A stretch of 64,000 nt of DNA from DATJGS01 sp035494735 (GCA_035494735.1 DATJGS010000041.1:182942-246941), one strand, 5' to 3'; counted from the stretch's first letter, positions 37,649 through 47,344 are shown. Made by a program: numbers and translations. Notes: generated from the letters alone by a model not told the origin.

Positions 37649-40294
37649 CTACAGGTTGAAGTAGTACGACGCCTTCACCAGGAAGATGTTGTTGGCCTTC
37701 GCGGTGACCAGTTGGTGGAACGAGTGGTTGAACTCGAACTGGCCGATGTCCTCCGAGTCCGTGCGGTCCTGCGTCCACACCAGGAACAGCGCCGAGCCCG
37801 GCATGTACTCCCAGCGCAGCACCGCGTTGCCACGCAGCTCGCGGAAGTTGAAGTCCTGGTTCCCGATGTTGATCGGAGCCGCCGGGCCGGCGCCGTCGGG
37901 ATCCGCGACCACGCCGTTCGGGTCGAACGTCGAGCCGTTGCGTCCGTAGACGAGGAAGTCGTACGTGCCCGGCTCGGTCAGCTCCTTGTAGTTGTGGTAC
38001 GCGCCCGACGCGACGAGCGGCTGCACGAACATCTGCAGGCACAGCTTCGGGGTGAACGACCAGTTCAGCGTGATGTTCGTCGAGAGCGTCGTCTCGTCGA
38101 GTGTGGCCATCACGTAGCGCTTGCCATACGTGCTCGTGGCCAGCGGATCGTCGTACACGCCGATGTAGTGCGCATCCTCGCGATTCTTCGAGAAACCCGG
38201 GCTGACCTTGAACACGATGTTCGACACCGGCTTGAACTCCACCGCCGGGTTGAACCACCAGCCGATCGCGTTCGTCTCGTCGTTGTTGAATCCAGTCGTG
38301 AGCGAGTAGTAGCGGGAGCGCTTGGGGTCGCTCTCGACGTACTCGTCGATTTCCCACACGGTCGGCATCTTCAGGAGCGGACCGCCGCGCGTGAGCCGGT
38401 CGTTGTAGCGCCGCGGATTGATGCTCGCCGTGTTCTCCCAGTAGATGTTGCCGCGGAACTGCGTCCACTGGTCCGTCCACGCGCCGAGGTTCGTGAGCTT
38501 GTGATCGAAGTTCATGTTGCCGAACAGCGCGCCGATCCACGACGACGACCGCTTGTAGCGGCCGACGTCGTTCCACTTGTATCCGCCGCCGACGTGCGCG
38601 TTGTACACGCCCGACTGGGTCTGGAAGCCGAGATCGTTCACGTCGAAGTTCGGGCTCTGGAATCCGGCGGCGGAGTTGAAGATCACACGCCCGTTCTGCT
38701 TGTTCAGCCACAGCCGCGTGCCCATGCCGTTGAGCGACGTGGCCGTGCTGTCGACCTCGAGGTACTTGGAATCGGGCCGCTGGAAGTAATGGATCGAGTT
38801 CTGCTGCAGCGCCGTCATCCGCGCCTGCGTGCCGCGCACCTGCGAGACGACGGACCAGCCCGAGACGACCCACGTCTTGCTCTTGTCGAGGAACGTCCAG
38901 CCGTCGACGCCGCCCATGAACGACTCGCGATTCAGCTGGTCGGCCATGCCCTTTGAATCGAACTGCCGCGCGACGTACGTCGTCATGAGCCCGAGGCCCT
39001 GGCGACCGTGGTTGAAGTCGCGCAGGCCCCGCTCCACGCCGTAGTACGTGAGCGGCTCGATCTCGGCTTTCGTCCGCGGGCCGTTGCCGGCGAGTTCCGC
39101 GTCGGTGCGCTCGGTGACGGCGTGCAGCGTGCCGATGTTCCAGCCGTCGAGCACCTTCCCCGTGAGCTTCGCGGCGCCCAGGATACGCGTGCCGGTCGGC
39201 GCGTCGACGTACGGCGAGTCGGGCGGCGCGCCCTCCGGGCTGCGGCCGATGCGCCGCGTGTAGAAGAACTTCGGCTCGGGCCAGTTGAAGCCCCAGTAGT
39301 TGTTCGCGCCCTGGTTGCCAAAGTTGTAGATGGTCGAGCCCTCGACGAAGAACGGGCGCTTCTCGCTGAAGAACGTCTCGACGTCGCTCAGGTTCACGAC
39401 GGCCGGGTCGACCTCGACCTGGCCGAAGTCGGGATTCACCGTCGCGTTCAACGTGAGGTTGCTGCCGAGACCGGCGCGCAGGTCGCCGCCCATCTCACCC
39501 TTGTAGCGCGAGCCATCGTTGAACGGATCGTTGTGGTCGTGCACCAGGTACTCGCCGCGCGACGTCACGTACGGCAGGATTTCGACGAAGCGCCCTGGGG
39601 CGACCTTCTCGATGCCGAGCAGCGTCGGGAAGCGCGACACGAAGCCGCTCGAGTTCTTGGGCACGAACACCACCCAGTCGCGCTCGTTCGTGCGCTGGAT
39701 GTCGCGTCTCAGGTTGATGCCCCACACGTACTGGTCGCGCTTCTGGAAGCGCAGCTGCGAGAACGGAATTCGCATCTCGCACGTCCAGCCCTGCGCGTCG
39801 ACGTGCGCCGCGCCTTCCCAGACGCCGTCCCACGAGCTCTCGTCCCAGTCGGTGTTGTACAGCGTGCCGTCGAGCTGCGTGCCGGCGGCGGTGACCTGAA
39901 AGTAGTAGCCGCTGCGCTTGTCGTGGAACGGATCGACGAACACCGAGAACTTGTCGGTCGGCACGCTCACGTCGCGGCGACTGAGGCGCGCGATGATGGA
40001 ATCGGGATGCGCGTCGTACATGCGCGCCCCCACGTACAGCGCCACGTCGTCGTAGGCGATGCGCACTTCGGTCTTCTGCGTCGGGGCGGCGGCCTCGTTG
40101 GGCTCTCCCTGGATGAACCGCGTGATCGGTTCGCCGGTTTGCCACTCCGGCTCGTTCAACAGACCGTCCACGGTGATCGCGCCCGCGAGCCGCCGGGCGT
40201 GCAGCTCCGGCAGCTGGGCGAACATGCTGTCGCACCGCGCCACTTGCGGCGTCGTGGCGAGCAGCGTGACCGAGAGGAGAGAAGCGGCAAACAT
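37649..40294 (-). CDS. DUF5916 family outer-membrane protein with CBM9-like domain
   Basis: An 881-residue exported protein. A signal peptide (about 1-22) is followed by a CBM9-like carbohydrate-binding sandwich (about 35-230, with ITVDGLLNEPEWQTGEPI, VALYVGARMYD and WTCEMRIPFSQLRF). The DUF5916 region then fills the rest and looks like an outer-membrane beta-barrel with alternating hydrophobic strands, ending in ASYYFNL with a terminal aromatic-x-Leu. Family landmarks include VNPDFGQVEVDPAVVNLSDVETFFSEKRPFF (split here across residues about 290-320). The function is unknown. ATG 40294 follows GGAG. The gene is monocistronic. Confidence 0.87.
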   Translation of the reverse strand: MFAASLLSVTLLATTPQVARCDSMFAQLPELHARRLAGAITVDGLLNEPEWQTGEPITRFIQGEPNEAAAPTQKTEVRIAYDDVALYVGARMYDAHPDSIIARLSRRDVSVPTDKFSVFVDPFHDKRSGYYFQVTAAGTQLDGTLYNTDWDESSWDGVWEGAAHVDAQGWTCEMRIPFSQLRFQKRDQYVWGINLRRDIQRTNERDWVVFVPKNSSGFVSRFPTLLGIEKVAPGRFVEILPYVTSRGEYLVHDHNDPFNDGSRYKGEMGGDLRAGLGSNLTLNATVNPDFGQVEVDPAVVNLSDVETFFSEKRPFFVEGSTIYNFGNQGANNYWGFNWPEPKFFYTRRIGRSPEGAPPDSPYVDAPTGTRILGAAKLTGKVLDGWNIGTLHAVTERTDAELAGNGPRTKAEIEPLTYYGVERGLRDFNHGRQGLGLMTTYVARQFDSKGMADQLNRESFMGGVDGWTFLDKSKTWVVSGWSVVSQVRGTQARMTALQQNSIHYFQRPDSKYLEVDSTATSLNGMGTRLWLNKQNGRVIFNSAAGFQSPNFDVNDLGFQTQSGVYNAHVGGGYKWNDVGRYKRSSSWIGALFGNMNFDHKLTNLGAWTDQWTQFRGNIYWENTASINPRRYNDRLTRGGPLLKMPTVWEIDEYVESDPKRSRYYSLTTGFNNDETNAIGWWFNPAVEFKPVSNIVFKVSPGFSKNREDAHYIGVYDDPLATSTYGKRYVMATLDETTLSTNITLNWSFTPKLCLQMFVQPLVASGAYHNYKELTEPGTYDFLVYGRNGSTFDPNGVVADPDGAGPAAPINIGNQDFNFRELRGNAVLRWEYMPGSALFLVWTQDRTDSEDIGQFEFNHSFHQLVTAKANNIFLVKASYYFNL

Positions 40295-40689
40295 GGAGAG
40301 CTCCAGGGTCAGGGGTGACGTCGGCTCACGCGCCCTAGGACCAGCCCGATCACGGGAAGGTTGACGGCGCCGGCGACACCACACACCACCGCGGCAGAAA
40401 CTCCGACCGGCGCGGGGCCCGGGTGGGGACACCCCGCGTTCGCTGCGTTCACTCGATGAATGTGGGCCTCCTGGACGACGCGGCGGAGCGGGAACTCCGC
40501 GCGGAGAGAGTGTCGACCATCGTCGCGACCAGCCGCAGCATGCGTGCGCGCGAGGCACGCGAGCAACGAACGCGCGACCAGCGTGGGCGGCCAACGGACC
40601 AGCGGATGGGAGTTGAATCCGCAGGGACGAGCCGCGACGTGCGTGACGATTCCTTGGCGTGCGTGGCGGCCGCGGTGAGACGGTTGCCG
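40295..40689. other. intergenic region without a recognised gene
   Basis: The 395 bases lie between the DUF5916 gene start and the psuG stop. Open frames on either strand give Arg-rich translations without family features. An imperfect hairpin (CGCGGGG at 40411-40417 with CCCCGCG at 40432-40438) could end the psuG transcript, but it has a long loop and no T run. Confidence 0.45.
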
Positions 40690-41634
40690 CTAGATCGAAC
40701 GCGCGCGCGCGCCGCCCGCACGGCGGGACGACGCGAGAGCCACGGCCAGTTCGCCGGCAACGCGCGCGTTGTCGAGCAGCAGCGCGCGATTCACTTCGAC
40801 GCTCGCGCCGAGCGTCAGCTGGCGCATGCGCTCGAGCAGGAACGGCGTGACGGCGCGGCCCTTCAGGCCGCGCGCCTCGGCGTCGGCGAGCGCGCGTTCG
40901 AGGGCCGGCGCGTACACGTCGGCCGGCATTTCGCTGGCGATCGGTATCGGATTCGCGACCACCACGCCGCCGCCCAACTCGAGTTCGAAGTGCAGGCGCA
41001 CCGCCCGGGCCAGCGCGTCGACCGCATCGAAGCGCGCGTCCACGCCGTGGCCGCTGTCGCGGCGATAGAACGCCGGGAAGCGATCGGTGCCGAAGCCGTA
41101 CACCGGCACGCCGAGCGTTTCGAGCATCTCGACCGTGCGCGCCAGATCGAGCACCGCCTTGGCGCCCGCGCACACGACGGCGACCGGATAGCGCGCGAGC
41201 GCGGTCAGGTCGGCGCTCACGTCGCCCGAGTGCTCGACGTCGCGGTGCACGCCGCCGATGCCGCCGGTCGCGAACACGCCGATGCCGGCGCGCGCGGCGA
41301 CGAACACGGTCGCGGCGACCGTCGTCGATCCGGGCGTCCCCGCGGCGAGGACCGCCGCGAAGTTGCTGAGGTTGAGCTTCGCGACGTCGCGCGCGCCGGC
41401 CAACGCCTCGAGATCCGCGCGCGCCAGCCCCACGCGCACCGCGCCCTCCAGCACGCCGATCGTGGCCGGCGTCGCGCCTGCGCGGCGCACCGCGTCCTCC
41501 ATCTCGAGCGCGACCGCGACGCCGTCGGGATGCGGCAGGCCGTGCGTCACGACGGTGGTCTCGAGCGCCACGACCGGGCGACCCGCGGCCAGCGCCTCCG
41601 CGACTTCGGGAGCGATGCGCAGGGTCGGACTCAC
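40690..41634 (-). CDS. psuG: pseudouridine-5'-phosphate glycosidase
   Basis: A 314-residue PsuG, which reversibly splits pseudouridine 5'-phosphate into uracil and ribose 5-phosphate. The catalytic pattern known from E. coli PsuG (Glu31, Lys93, Lys166) is preserved as Glu25 in ALETTVVTHG, Lys86 in VAKLNLSN and Lys159 in CAGAKAVLDL. TGGIGGVHR and the DSGHGVDARFD segment are also typical. GTG 41634 overlaps the kinase stop (GTGA), so translation is coupled. It is the last gene of a three-gene operon. Confidence 0.94.
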   Translation of the reverse strand: MSPTLRIAPEVAEALAAGRPVVALETTVVTHGLPHPDGVAVALEMEDAVRRAGATPATIGVLEGAVRVGLARADLEALAGARDVAKLNLSNFAAVLAAGTPGSTTVAATVFVAARAGIGVFATGGIGGVHRDVEHSGDVSADLTALARYPVAVVCAGAKAVLDLARTVEMLETLGVPVYGFGTDRFPAFYRRDSGHGVDARFDAVDALARAVRLHFELELGGGVVVANPIPIASEMPADVYAPALERALADAEARGLKGRAVTPFLLERMRQLTLGASVEVNRALLLDNARVAGELAVALASSRRAGGARARSI

Positions 41635-42545
41635 GCGCGCGCCCGCGAAGCCGCCCACTCGCGGCGCCGCACCTCGGCCATCTCGGGCGTCACGCCCATG
41701 AACCCCTGCGCGCCCCAGTTCTCGAGCGCGAGCCCGGCCGACACCCAGCCGCGTTCGAGCGCGGCCTCGACGTTCGACGTCGCGAGCCAGCCGGACACGA
41801 AGCCGCCTCCGAACGCGTCCCCCGCGCCCGTCGGGTCGAGCACCGTCACCGGGCAGCGCGGCCATTCGATCACGCGGCGCTCCGCCAGGTCGCACAACAC
41901 GCCGCCGTTCGCCCCGCGCTTGAGGGCGACGAAGCGCAGCCGCCCGCCCGCGAGCGGCGCCAGCGTCGCCAGCGGATCGGCGTCGAGCCCGGCGAGCCGC
42001 ACTTCCTGTTCGCTCGCGAGGAACGCGTCGACTCGTCCGAGCACGCGCTTCCACTGGGGCAGCGATTCCGCCGTCAGCGGCTCGTGCGGGTCGACCGACA
42101 CGAACGCGGTGCCCATGCGGGCCAGCCCCTCGGCCAGCGCCTCCTGCGACGCGAGCGGCATGGGCGAGAGATGGAACGCGCGCGCGCGCGCGTAGTCGGG
42201 CGGAAGATCGGCGAGCGTCGGCGAGAACACGGCGTGTGGCGGCGCGTCGAGGCGGTGGACGAGTTGCCGACCGCCCGGCTCGTACAGCAGCCACGCGCGC
42301 AGGCCCGGCCGCGGCTCGTGGCGAATGCCGGCGACGCCGACGCCGCGGCGCGCGAGACCCTCCAGCATCTGATACGAGTAGTCCGAGCCGGCGACGCCGA
42401 CAACACCGACCTGCGGGCCCCACAGTCGCGCGCCGAGCGCGGCGTAGACCACGGCGCCGCCGGCGACGCCCATCTGCACGCGGCCATCCGCGAACACGAT
42501 GTCGTCCGTGATGAGATTGCCGAGGCACACGAGGTCGGGCGTCAC
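41631..42545 (-). CDS. PfkB family sugar/nucleoside kinase, probable pseudouridine kinase
   Basis: A 304-residue ribokinase-family kinase. The N-terminal glycine pair reads MGVAGGAVVYAA, and the C-terminal signature VTVLDPTGAGDAFGGGF contains the catalytic Asp. Position next to psuG suggests that it phosphorylates pseudouridine at the 5' position, the step that supplies PsuG; the family alone does not prove the substrate. GTG 42545 overlaps the stop of the BtpA-like gene, and its own stop overlaps the psuG start. Confidence 0.85.
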   Translation of the reverse strand: MTPDLVCLGNLITDDIVFADGRVQMGVAGGAVVYAALGARLWGPQVGVVGVAGSDYSYQMLEGLARRGVGVAGIRHEPRPGLRAWLLYEPGGRQLVHRLDAPPHAVFSPTLADLPPDYARARAFHLSPMPLASQEALAEGLARMGTAFVSVDPHEPLTAESLPQWKRVLGRVDAFLASEQEVRLAGLDADPLATLAPLAGGRLRFVALKRGANGGVLCDLAERRVIEWPRCPVTVLDPTGAGDAFGGGFVSGWLATSNVEAALERGWVSAGLALENWGAQGFMGVTPEMAEVRRREWAASRARA

Positions 42546-43360
42546 CGCTTCTCCAGCACGTGGAACGCGCGGGCCATCGCGGCCGCGTGCTCGCGGTCGA
42601 GCGGGTTCGACCACACGCCGCCCTGCTTCACGGACGAGCCGACGATGAATCCCTCGGCCGCGGCGTAGCGCGCGAGGTTGTCGGCGGTGAGCCCCGAGCC
42701 GACGAGCGTCGGCAGGCTCGTGGCCGCGGCGACGGCCGCCACGTCCTCGCTCGCGGCTTCGCGTCCGGTCGCGACGCCGGTCACGATCACGCCGTCGGCG
42801 AGCGCGAACTCGGCGGCGCGCGCGGTCTCGGCCAGGTCCACGTCGGCGGTGAGCGCGTGCGCGGCATGCTTCTTCTTGACGTCGGCGAACACCGCGACGT
42901 GCTCGGCGCCGATCGCGCGCCGGTAGCGGAGCAGCGGGCCGGCGTCGGACTCGATGAGCCCTTCGTCGGCGACGTGCGCGAACACGAAGCCCTCGACGCG
43001 CACGAACGCCGCGCCCACGGCGAGCGCGACGGCCAGCGCCTCGCGATTCGCTCCAGCCAGGATCTGCAGCCCGAGCGGCAGCGCGACTTCGTGGCGCACG
43101 GCGCGACCGATCGCCGTCATCGCGGCCACGATCTCGGGGCCGACGCCGCCTTTGAGGTAAGGGCGGTCGTGCATGTTCTCGAGCAGCAGCGCGGTGAAGC
43201 CGGCTTCGCGGTACGCGCGTGCCTCGTCCACCGCGAACTCGGCGATGGCGTCGAGCGACTGCTCCGCGCGCGGCGTGCCCGGCAGGGCGCCGACGTGGAT
43301 CATGCCGATGAGCGCGCGGGGGCGCCCGAACCACTCGGTGAAGCGCGACCTGGAATCCAT
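42542..43360 (-). CDS. BtpA/SgcQ family TIM-barrel protein
   Basis: A 272-residue BtpA/SgcQ family protein, predicted to be a TIM barrel. Landmarks are LIGMIHVGALPGTP at the N-terminus, ALLLENMHDRPYLKG, ADVKKKHAAH and PTLVGSGLTADNLARY. BtpA is known as a photosystem I stability factor in cyanobacteria, while SgcQ lies in a sugar locus; the enzymatic activity is not established. Here it starts an operon with a PfkB kinase and psuG, all joined by GTGA overlaps. This points to nucleoside or ribose metabolism rather than photosynthesis. Confidence 0.88.
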   Translation of the reverse strand: MDSRSRFTEWFGRPRALIGMIHVGALPGTPRAEQSLDAIAEFAVDEARAYREAGFTALLLENMHDRPYLKGGVGPEIVAAMTAIGRAVRHEVALPLGLQILAGANREALAVALAVGAAFVRVEGFVFAHVADEGLIESDAGPLLRYRRAIGAEHVAVFADVKKKHAAHALTADVDLAETARAAEFALADGVIVTGVATGREAASEDVAAVAAATSLPTLVGSGLTADNLARYAAAEGFIVGSSVKQGGVWSNPLDREHAAAMARAFHVLEKR

Positions 43361-43470
43361 GACCCCTGAAACTAGCCGTCGCGAGGCGCGGCTGACAACT
43401 TGGGCGTGCCGATTGGAAAGCCGGGCCGCCAGACCCTACGCTACGCGCCCGAACCAAGGAGGAAGCACCC

Positions 43471-44130
43471 ATGAGCGGTCGTATTGAAATCGGTGAGCAG
43501 CTCGCGCACTACCTGGATCACGACATGACGCGCGACACGGCGATCGAGCAGCGCCTGCGCGCGGAGACGGCCGCGCTGCCCGACGCCGTCATGCAGATCG
43601 GGTCCGACGAAGGCGCGTTCCTGGCGCTGCTGGTGCGCCTGCTCGGCGCCCGGCGCGTGCTCGAAGTCGGCGCGTTCACGGGCTACAGCGCGCTCAAGAT
43701 GGCGGCGGCGCTGCCCCAGGGCGGCCGCCTGGTGACGTGCGACATCAGCGAGCCATGGACGGCGATCGGCAAGCGCTACTGGTCCGAAGCCCGGCTCTCC
43801 GATCGCATCGAGCTGCGCCTGGGACCGGCGCTCGACACGCTCGGCGCGTTGTCGCGCGATCCCGGCCTCGGCTCGTTCGACCTCGCGTTCATCGACGCCG
43901 ACAAGGGGAACGTGAACGCGTACTACGAGGCGTGTCTCGGCCTCGTGCGCTCGGGCGGACTCATCGCGATCGACAACGTGATGTGGAGCGGCCGCGTCGC
44001 CGATCCCACGAACCATGAGCCGGACACCGAGGCGCTGCGCGCGATCAATCTGAAGGTGCGCGACGACGCGCGCGTCGACGCGTGCCTGCTGGCGATCTGC
44101 GACGGGGTGATGCTGGCGCGGAAGAAGTAA
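43471..44130 (+). CDS. class I SAM-dependent O-methyltransferase
   Basis: A 219-residue methyltransferase of the catechol/caffeoyl-CoA O-methyltransferase group. The SAM loop is VLEVGAFTGYSALKMA, followed by the acidic VTCDIS. The metal-binding and catalytic segment is LAFIDADKGNVNAYYE, with IAIDNVMWSGRV downstream. The substrate is likely a diol or catechol with Mg2+. ATG 43471 follows AAGGAGG. It is convergent with the ubiD gene four bases away, but menaquinone synthesis does not need this family, so a role there is not inferred. Confidence 0.9.
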   Translation: MSGRIEIGEQLAHYLDHDMTRDTAIEQRLRAETAALPDAVMQIGSDEGAFLALLVRLLGARRVLEVGAFTGYSALKMAAALPQGGRLVTCDISEPWTAIGKRYWSEARLSDRIELRLGPALDTLGALSRDPGLGSFDLAFIDADKGNVNAYYEACLGLVRSGGLIAIDNVMWSGRVADPTNHEPDTEALRAINLKVRDDARVDACLLAICDGVMLARKK

Positions 44131-44134
44131 CGCG

Positions 44135-45886
44135 TCACCCGCGCCGCCACCAGCCGTCGACCTTGGCCACGACCTCGGGCAGGTTTGCGACCGGCTCGGG
44201 GTAGCCGGCCTTCCACGTCGCGTCGATGCCGAGCGGGCCCCGGCATTCGAGCCACGCGCCGCGCGTGCGCGTCGCGGCCGGCACGATGTCGCGCGCGCAG
44301 TCGAAGCGCGTGAAGATGCCCCAGAGCAGCAGCTCGTCGTCCTCGAGCGGCACGTCCGGGCTGACCGCGACCACGAGGCGCACGTTCGCGAACTCCTCGC
44401 GCTGGACGAGGCGCTCGATCACGGCGCGCCCGTCGGACTCCACCTGCACCACGAGCATGCCGCCCCACGCGAGGCGCGTCGCGCGGATCGAGGGCTCGAG
44501 CGCGCGCGCGTCGGGCACTTGCCCGAGCGGCGGCACGGGCGCTCGATCCTTCTTGCTCTGCGCGTCGAGGATCATCTTGCTGCCCAGGTTCATCGTGTAG
44601 CTCGTGAAGTCGAGCGTGTCGAGCGGCACGGCGGGCAGCAGCAGGAAATCCTCGGCCGGATCGAAGTTGCGGGCGAGCGCTTCGAACACGGCGCGGCGAT
44701 CACGCGGGTTCACGTCGGGGTCGACGAGCACGATGGCCTTGGTCAGCGACAGCTGCCCGGTGCCCATCAGGCCGAGCGCGGTCTTCTTCGCTTCGCGGCC
44801 GAAGCGGTTCTCGACCGCGACGACGAGCAGGTTGTGGAAGCCGGCCTCGAAGTACGCCCACAGGTCGCGGATCTCGGGATGGATCACCTTCAGCACTCCG
44901 GTGAAGATCTCCTGCACCGCCTCGCCCATGAACTTGTCCTCCTGCGGCGGCTTGCCGACGACGCTGGCCTGGAAGATCGGGCGCCGGCGGTGCGTCACGG
45001 TCTTGATGTGGAACACCGGGAACGGCGCGGCGTGCGAGTAGTGCCCGAAGTGATCGCCGAAAGGCCCTTCCATGCGCCGCTCGCCGGCCGGCACGACGCC
45101 CTCGATCACGAACTCGGCGTCGGCGGGCACCATGAGCGAGAGGCTGCGCGAACGCGAGAGCCGCGTCGGCGCGCCGCGCAGGAAGCCGGCGAACGCCAGC
45201 TCGTCGATGCCCTCGGGCAGCGGCGCGACCGCGGACAGCAGCGTCGCGGGATCGGCGCCGACCGCGACCGCGACCTCGAGCGCCTGTCCGCGCTTCTCCG
45301 CTTCGTGGAAATGGAAGCCGCCGCCCTTGCCGATCTGCCAGTGCATGCCGGTGGTCGCGCCGTCGTAGACGTGCATGCGGTAGATGCCGAGGTTGCGCTT
45401 CTTCGTCGCCGGGTCTTCGGTGAAGACGAGCGGGAACGTGACGAAGCGTCCGCCGTCCTTCGGCCACAGCTGCAAGATGGGCAGCGCGGCGAGCTGGTCC
45501 TTCAGCACGTGACGCTGCGCCGGACCGACCGCGACGTGGCGCGGCCGGCTCGCGAGCACACGCCGCGCGCTGCCGCGCAGGGCCCAGAGATCGGCGAGAC
45601 GTTTGGGCGGCAGCGCGTGGACGATGGACTCGATCTCGGCGCCGACCGCGGCCGGCGTCCGGCCGAGCGCCCACTCGATGCGCCGCCGCGCGGCGAGCAC
45701 GTTGACCGCGAGCGGGAAGCGCGCGCCGCGCACGTTCTCGAACAGCAGCGCCGGGCCTTCGAGGCGCGCCTCGCGGCACGCGATCTCGGTGACCTCGTAG
45801 GCCCAGTCGACCTCGCGCGTCACCCGCTTGAGATCGCCGCGGCGTTCGAGATCGGACAGGAACTCGGAGAGGGAGCGAAAGCTCAC
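44135..45886 (-). CDS. UbiD family decarboxylase (menaquinone-associated)
   Basis: A 583-residue prenylated-FMN-dependent decarboxylase. UbiD landmarks include RRIEWALG, IYRMHVYDGATTGMHWQIGKGGGFHF, EGPFGDHFGHYSHAAPFPVFHI and VDPDVNPRD. UbiD/UbiX-like proteins are proposed to decarboxylate the naphthoate intermediate in the late futalosine pathway (MqnL and MqnM). The GTG start at 45886 overlaps the ubiX stop. It is longer than E. coli UbiD (about 500) but within the range of this branch. The assignment to menaquinone rests on the adjacent ubiX and ubiA. Confidence 0.9.
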   Translation of the reverse strand: MSFRSLSEFLSDLERRGDLKRVTREVDWAYEVTEIACREARLEGPALLFENVRGARFPLAVNVLAARRRIEWALGRTPAAVGAEIESIVHALPPKRLADLWALRGSARRVLASRPRHVAVGPAQRHVLKDQLAALPILQLWPKDGGRFVTFPLVFTEDPATKKRNLGIYRMHVYDGATTGMHWQIGKGGGFHFHEAEKRGQALEVAVAVGADPATLLSAVAPLPEGIDELAFAGFLRGAPTRLSRSRSLSLMVPADAEFVIEGVVPAGERRMEGPFGDHFGHYSHAAPFPVFHIKTVTHRRRPIFQASVVGKPPQEDKFMGEAVQEIFTGVLKVIHPEIRDLWAYFEAGFHNLLVVAVENRFGREAKKTALGLMGTGQLSLTKAIVLVDPDVNPRDRRAVFEALARNFDPAEDFLLLPAVPLDTLDFTSYTMNLGSKMILDAQSKKDRAPVPPLGQVPDARALEPSIRATRLAWGGMLVVQVESDGRAVIERLVQREEFANVRLVVAVSPDVPLEDDELLLWGIFTRFDCARDIVPAATRTRGAWLECRGPLGIDATWKAGYPEPVANLPEVVAKVDGWWRRG

Positions 45887-46437
45887 TCCAGTTCCTCGTC
45901 GCGCCAGCCGGCGCCCGAGGGCTCGCCGAGGACGCCCAAGACCTTGTCGGTGAAGCCGCGCACCGCGTCGTCGAGGCTCTGAGGCTTGCGGTACCACGGC
46001 GGCGACACCGGCATGACCACGACGCCTTCGCGCGACAGCTTGAGCGCGTTCTCGAGCGCGATCGAGCTGAGCGGGGTCTCGCGCACGCACACGACGAGGC
46101 GCATGCGCTCCTTGAGCGCGACCGACGCGGCGCGCGTGATCAGGGTGTCGGCGATGCCGACCGCGATCTTGGCCAGCGTGCTCACGCTGCACGGCACGAT
46201 GACGAACGCGTCAACGCGGTTGCTGCCCGAGGCGAACGGCGCGGCGAGATCGGTGTCGGCGTAGAGCTTCTTCACGTGAGGCTCGAGGTCGGAGGGCTTG
46301 AGCCCCGTCTCCGAGTGCAGCACCTGCCGCGCCCAGTCGCTCATCACCAGGTACTTGTCGCCCGGGCAGCGCTTCACGAAGTCCACGCCGAACGCGCTGC
46401 CCGAGGCGCCGGTCATGCCGATCAGATAGCGCGCCAC
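45883..46437 (-). CDS. ubiX: UbiX family flavin prenyltransferase
   Basis: A 184-residue flavin prenyltransferase that makes prenylated FMN for the UbiD partner. The FMN motif GMTGASGSAFGV is at 7-18, and VPCSVSTLAKIAVGIADTLITRA and LVVCVRETPLSSIALENALKL are characteristic. The GTG start at 46437 lies one base after the ubiA stop, and its stop overlaps ubiD, so the three genes form an operon. It may correspond to MqnM of the futalosine pathway. Confidence 0.94.
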   Translation of the reverse strand: MARYLIGMTGASGSAFGVDFVKRCPGDKYLVMSDWARQVLHSETGLKPSDLEPHVKKLYADTDLAAPFASGSNRVDAFVIVPCSVSTLAKIAVGIADTLITRAASVALKERMRLVVCVRETPLSSIALENALKLSREGVVVMPVSPPWYRKPQSLDDAVRGFTDKVLGVLGEPSGAGWRDEELE

Positions 46438-46438
46438 G

Positions 46439-47344
46439 TCAGAAGCCCTGCACCGCGCGGCCGGCCAGCACGATCGCCAGGACGACGAAGCCCACCCAGA
46501 CGTTGACCTTGAAGAACGCCAGGTTCACGTCCTCGGCCCAGCGCTGTTCGAGCTTGAGCAGCGCGTACGCCACGACGCACAGCGCGAACGGCGGGGCCAC
46601 GCGCCACAACGGGCGGCCCTCGAGCGGGCCGACGATCAGCACCGCGACCGGGATCAGCAGATAGCCGGCGATGCTGTGGAGCAGCCCCGACACGCGCAGC
46701 GCGCGCGTGCGTCCGAGCCAGGCGACCAGCGAGTGCACGCCGTTCGCGCGATCGAACTCCTCATCGAGCGTCGCGTAGATGACGTCGAACCCGGCCACCC
46801 ACACGAACGCGAACGCGGCCAGCCACAACGCCGGCCCGGGCGACTCGAGCGCGGGGTGGGCGGCGGCGAAGCCCGCGAGCGGCGCGAGCGCGAGCGCGAG
46901 GCCGACGCCGAAGTGGCAGAACGGGGTGAAGCGCTTGAGGTACGGGTACGTCGCGAACACCGCAAGCGGGACCGGCGCGACGAGCAGGTACCAGCGCCCG
47001 AGCGCGGCGCATGCCGCGAGATACGCCGCGGCGCTCACCAGCAGCAGCACCCACGCTTCGCGCGGCGACATACGGCCGCTCGGCAGTTCGCGGACCGCGG
47101 TGCGCGGGTTGAGCGCGTCGAGCCGGCGATCGACGATGCGATTGAGCGCCATGGCCGACGTCCGCGCGCCGACGGCGGCGATCGCGATCAGGCCCCAGCG
47201 CGCGAGAGCCAGCGCCGGCCCGCGGGCGCTGAACACGCCGGCCAGGAGCAGCGGGAGCGAGAAAAGCGTGTGTTCGAGCCGCACGAACGACGCGTAGGTG
47301 CGGGCCCGGGAGACGGACGCTTGCGGCGTTGGAACGGTGGCCAT
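46439..47344 (-). CDS. UbiA family prenyltransferase (probable MqnP)
   Basis: A 301-residue membrane prenyltransferase with about eight helices. The two Asp-rich prenyl-diphosphate motifs are NRIVDRRLDALNPRT (68-82) and YATLDEEFD. It is expected to attach the isoprenoid side chain to the naphthoate in the membrane, the MqnP role. 4-Hydroxybenzoate prenyltransferase for ubiquinone is the family alternative, but the futalosine genes in the window favour menaquinone. It is the first gene of the ubiA-ubiX-ubiD unit. Confidence 0.92.
   Translation of the reverse strand: MATVPTPQASVSRARTYASFVRLEHTLFSLPLLLAGVFSARGPALALARWGLIAIAAVGARTSAMALNRIVDRRLDALNPRTAVRELPSGRMSPREAWVLLLVSAAAYLAACAALGRWYLLVAPVPLAVFATYPYLKRFTPFCHFGVGLALALAPLAGFAAAHPALESPGPALWLAAFAFVWVAGFDVIYATLDEEFDRANGVHSLVAWLGRTRALRVSGLLHSIAGYLLIPVAVLIVGPLEGRPLWRVAPPFALCVVAYALLKLEQRWAEDVNLAFFKVNVWVGFVVLAIVLAGRAVQGF

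Noticed and set aside
42542..43360. Reading the BtpA homologue as a photosystem I assembly factor.
   Set aside because: No photosynthesis gene is in the window, and the operon partners point to nucleoside or sugar metabolism.
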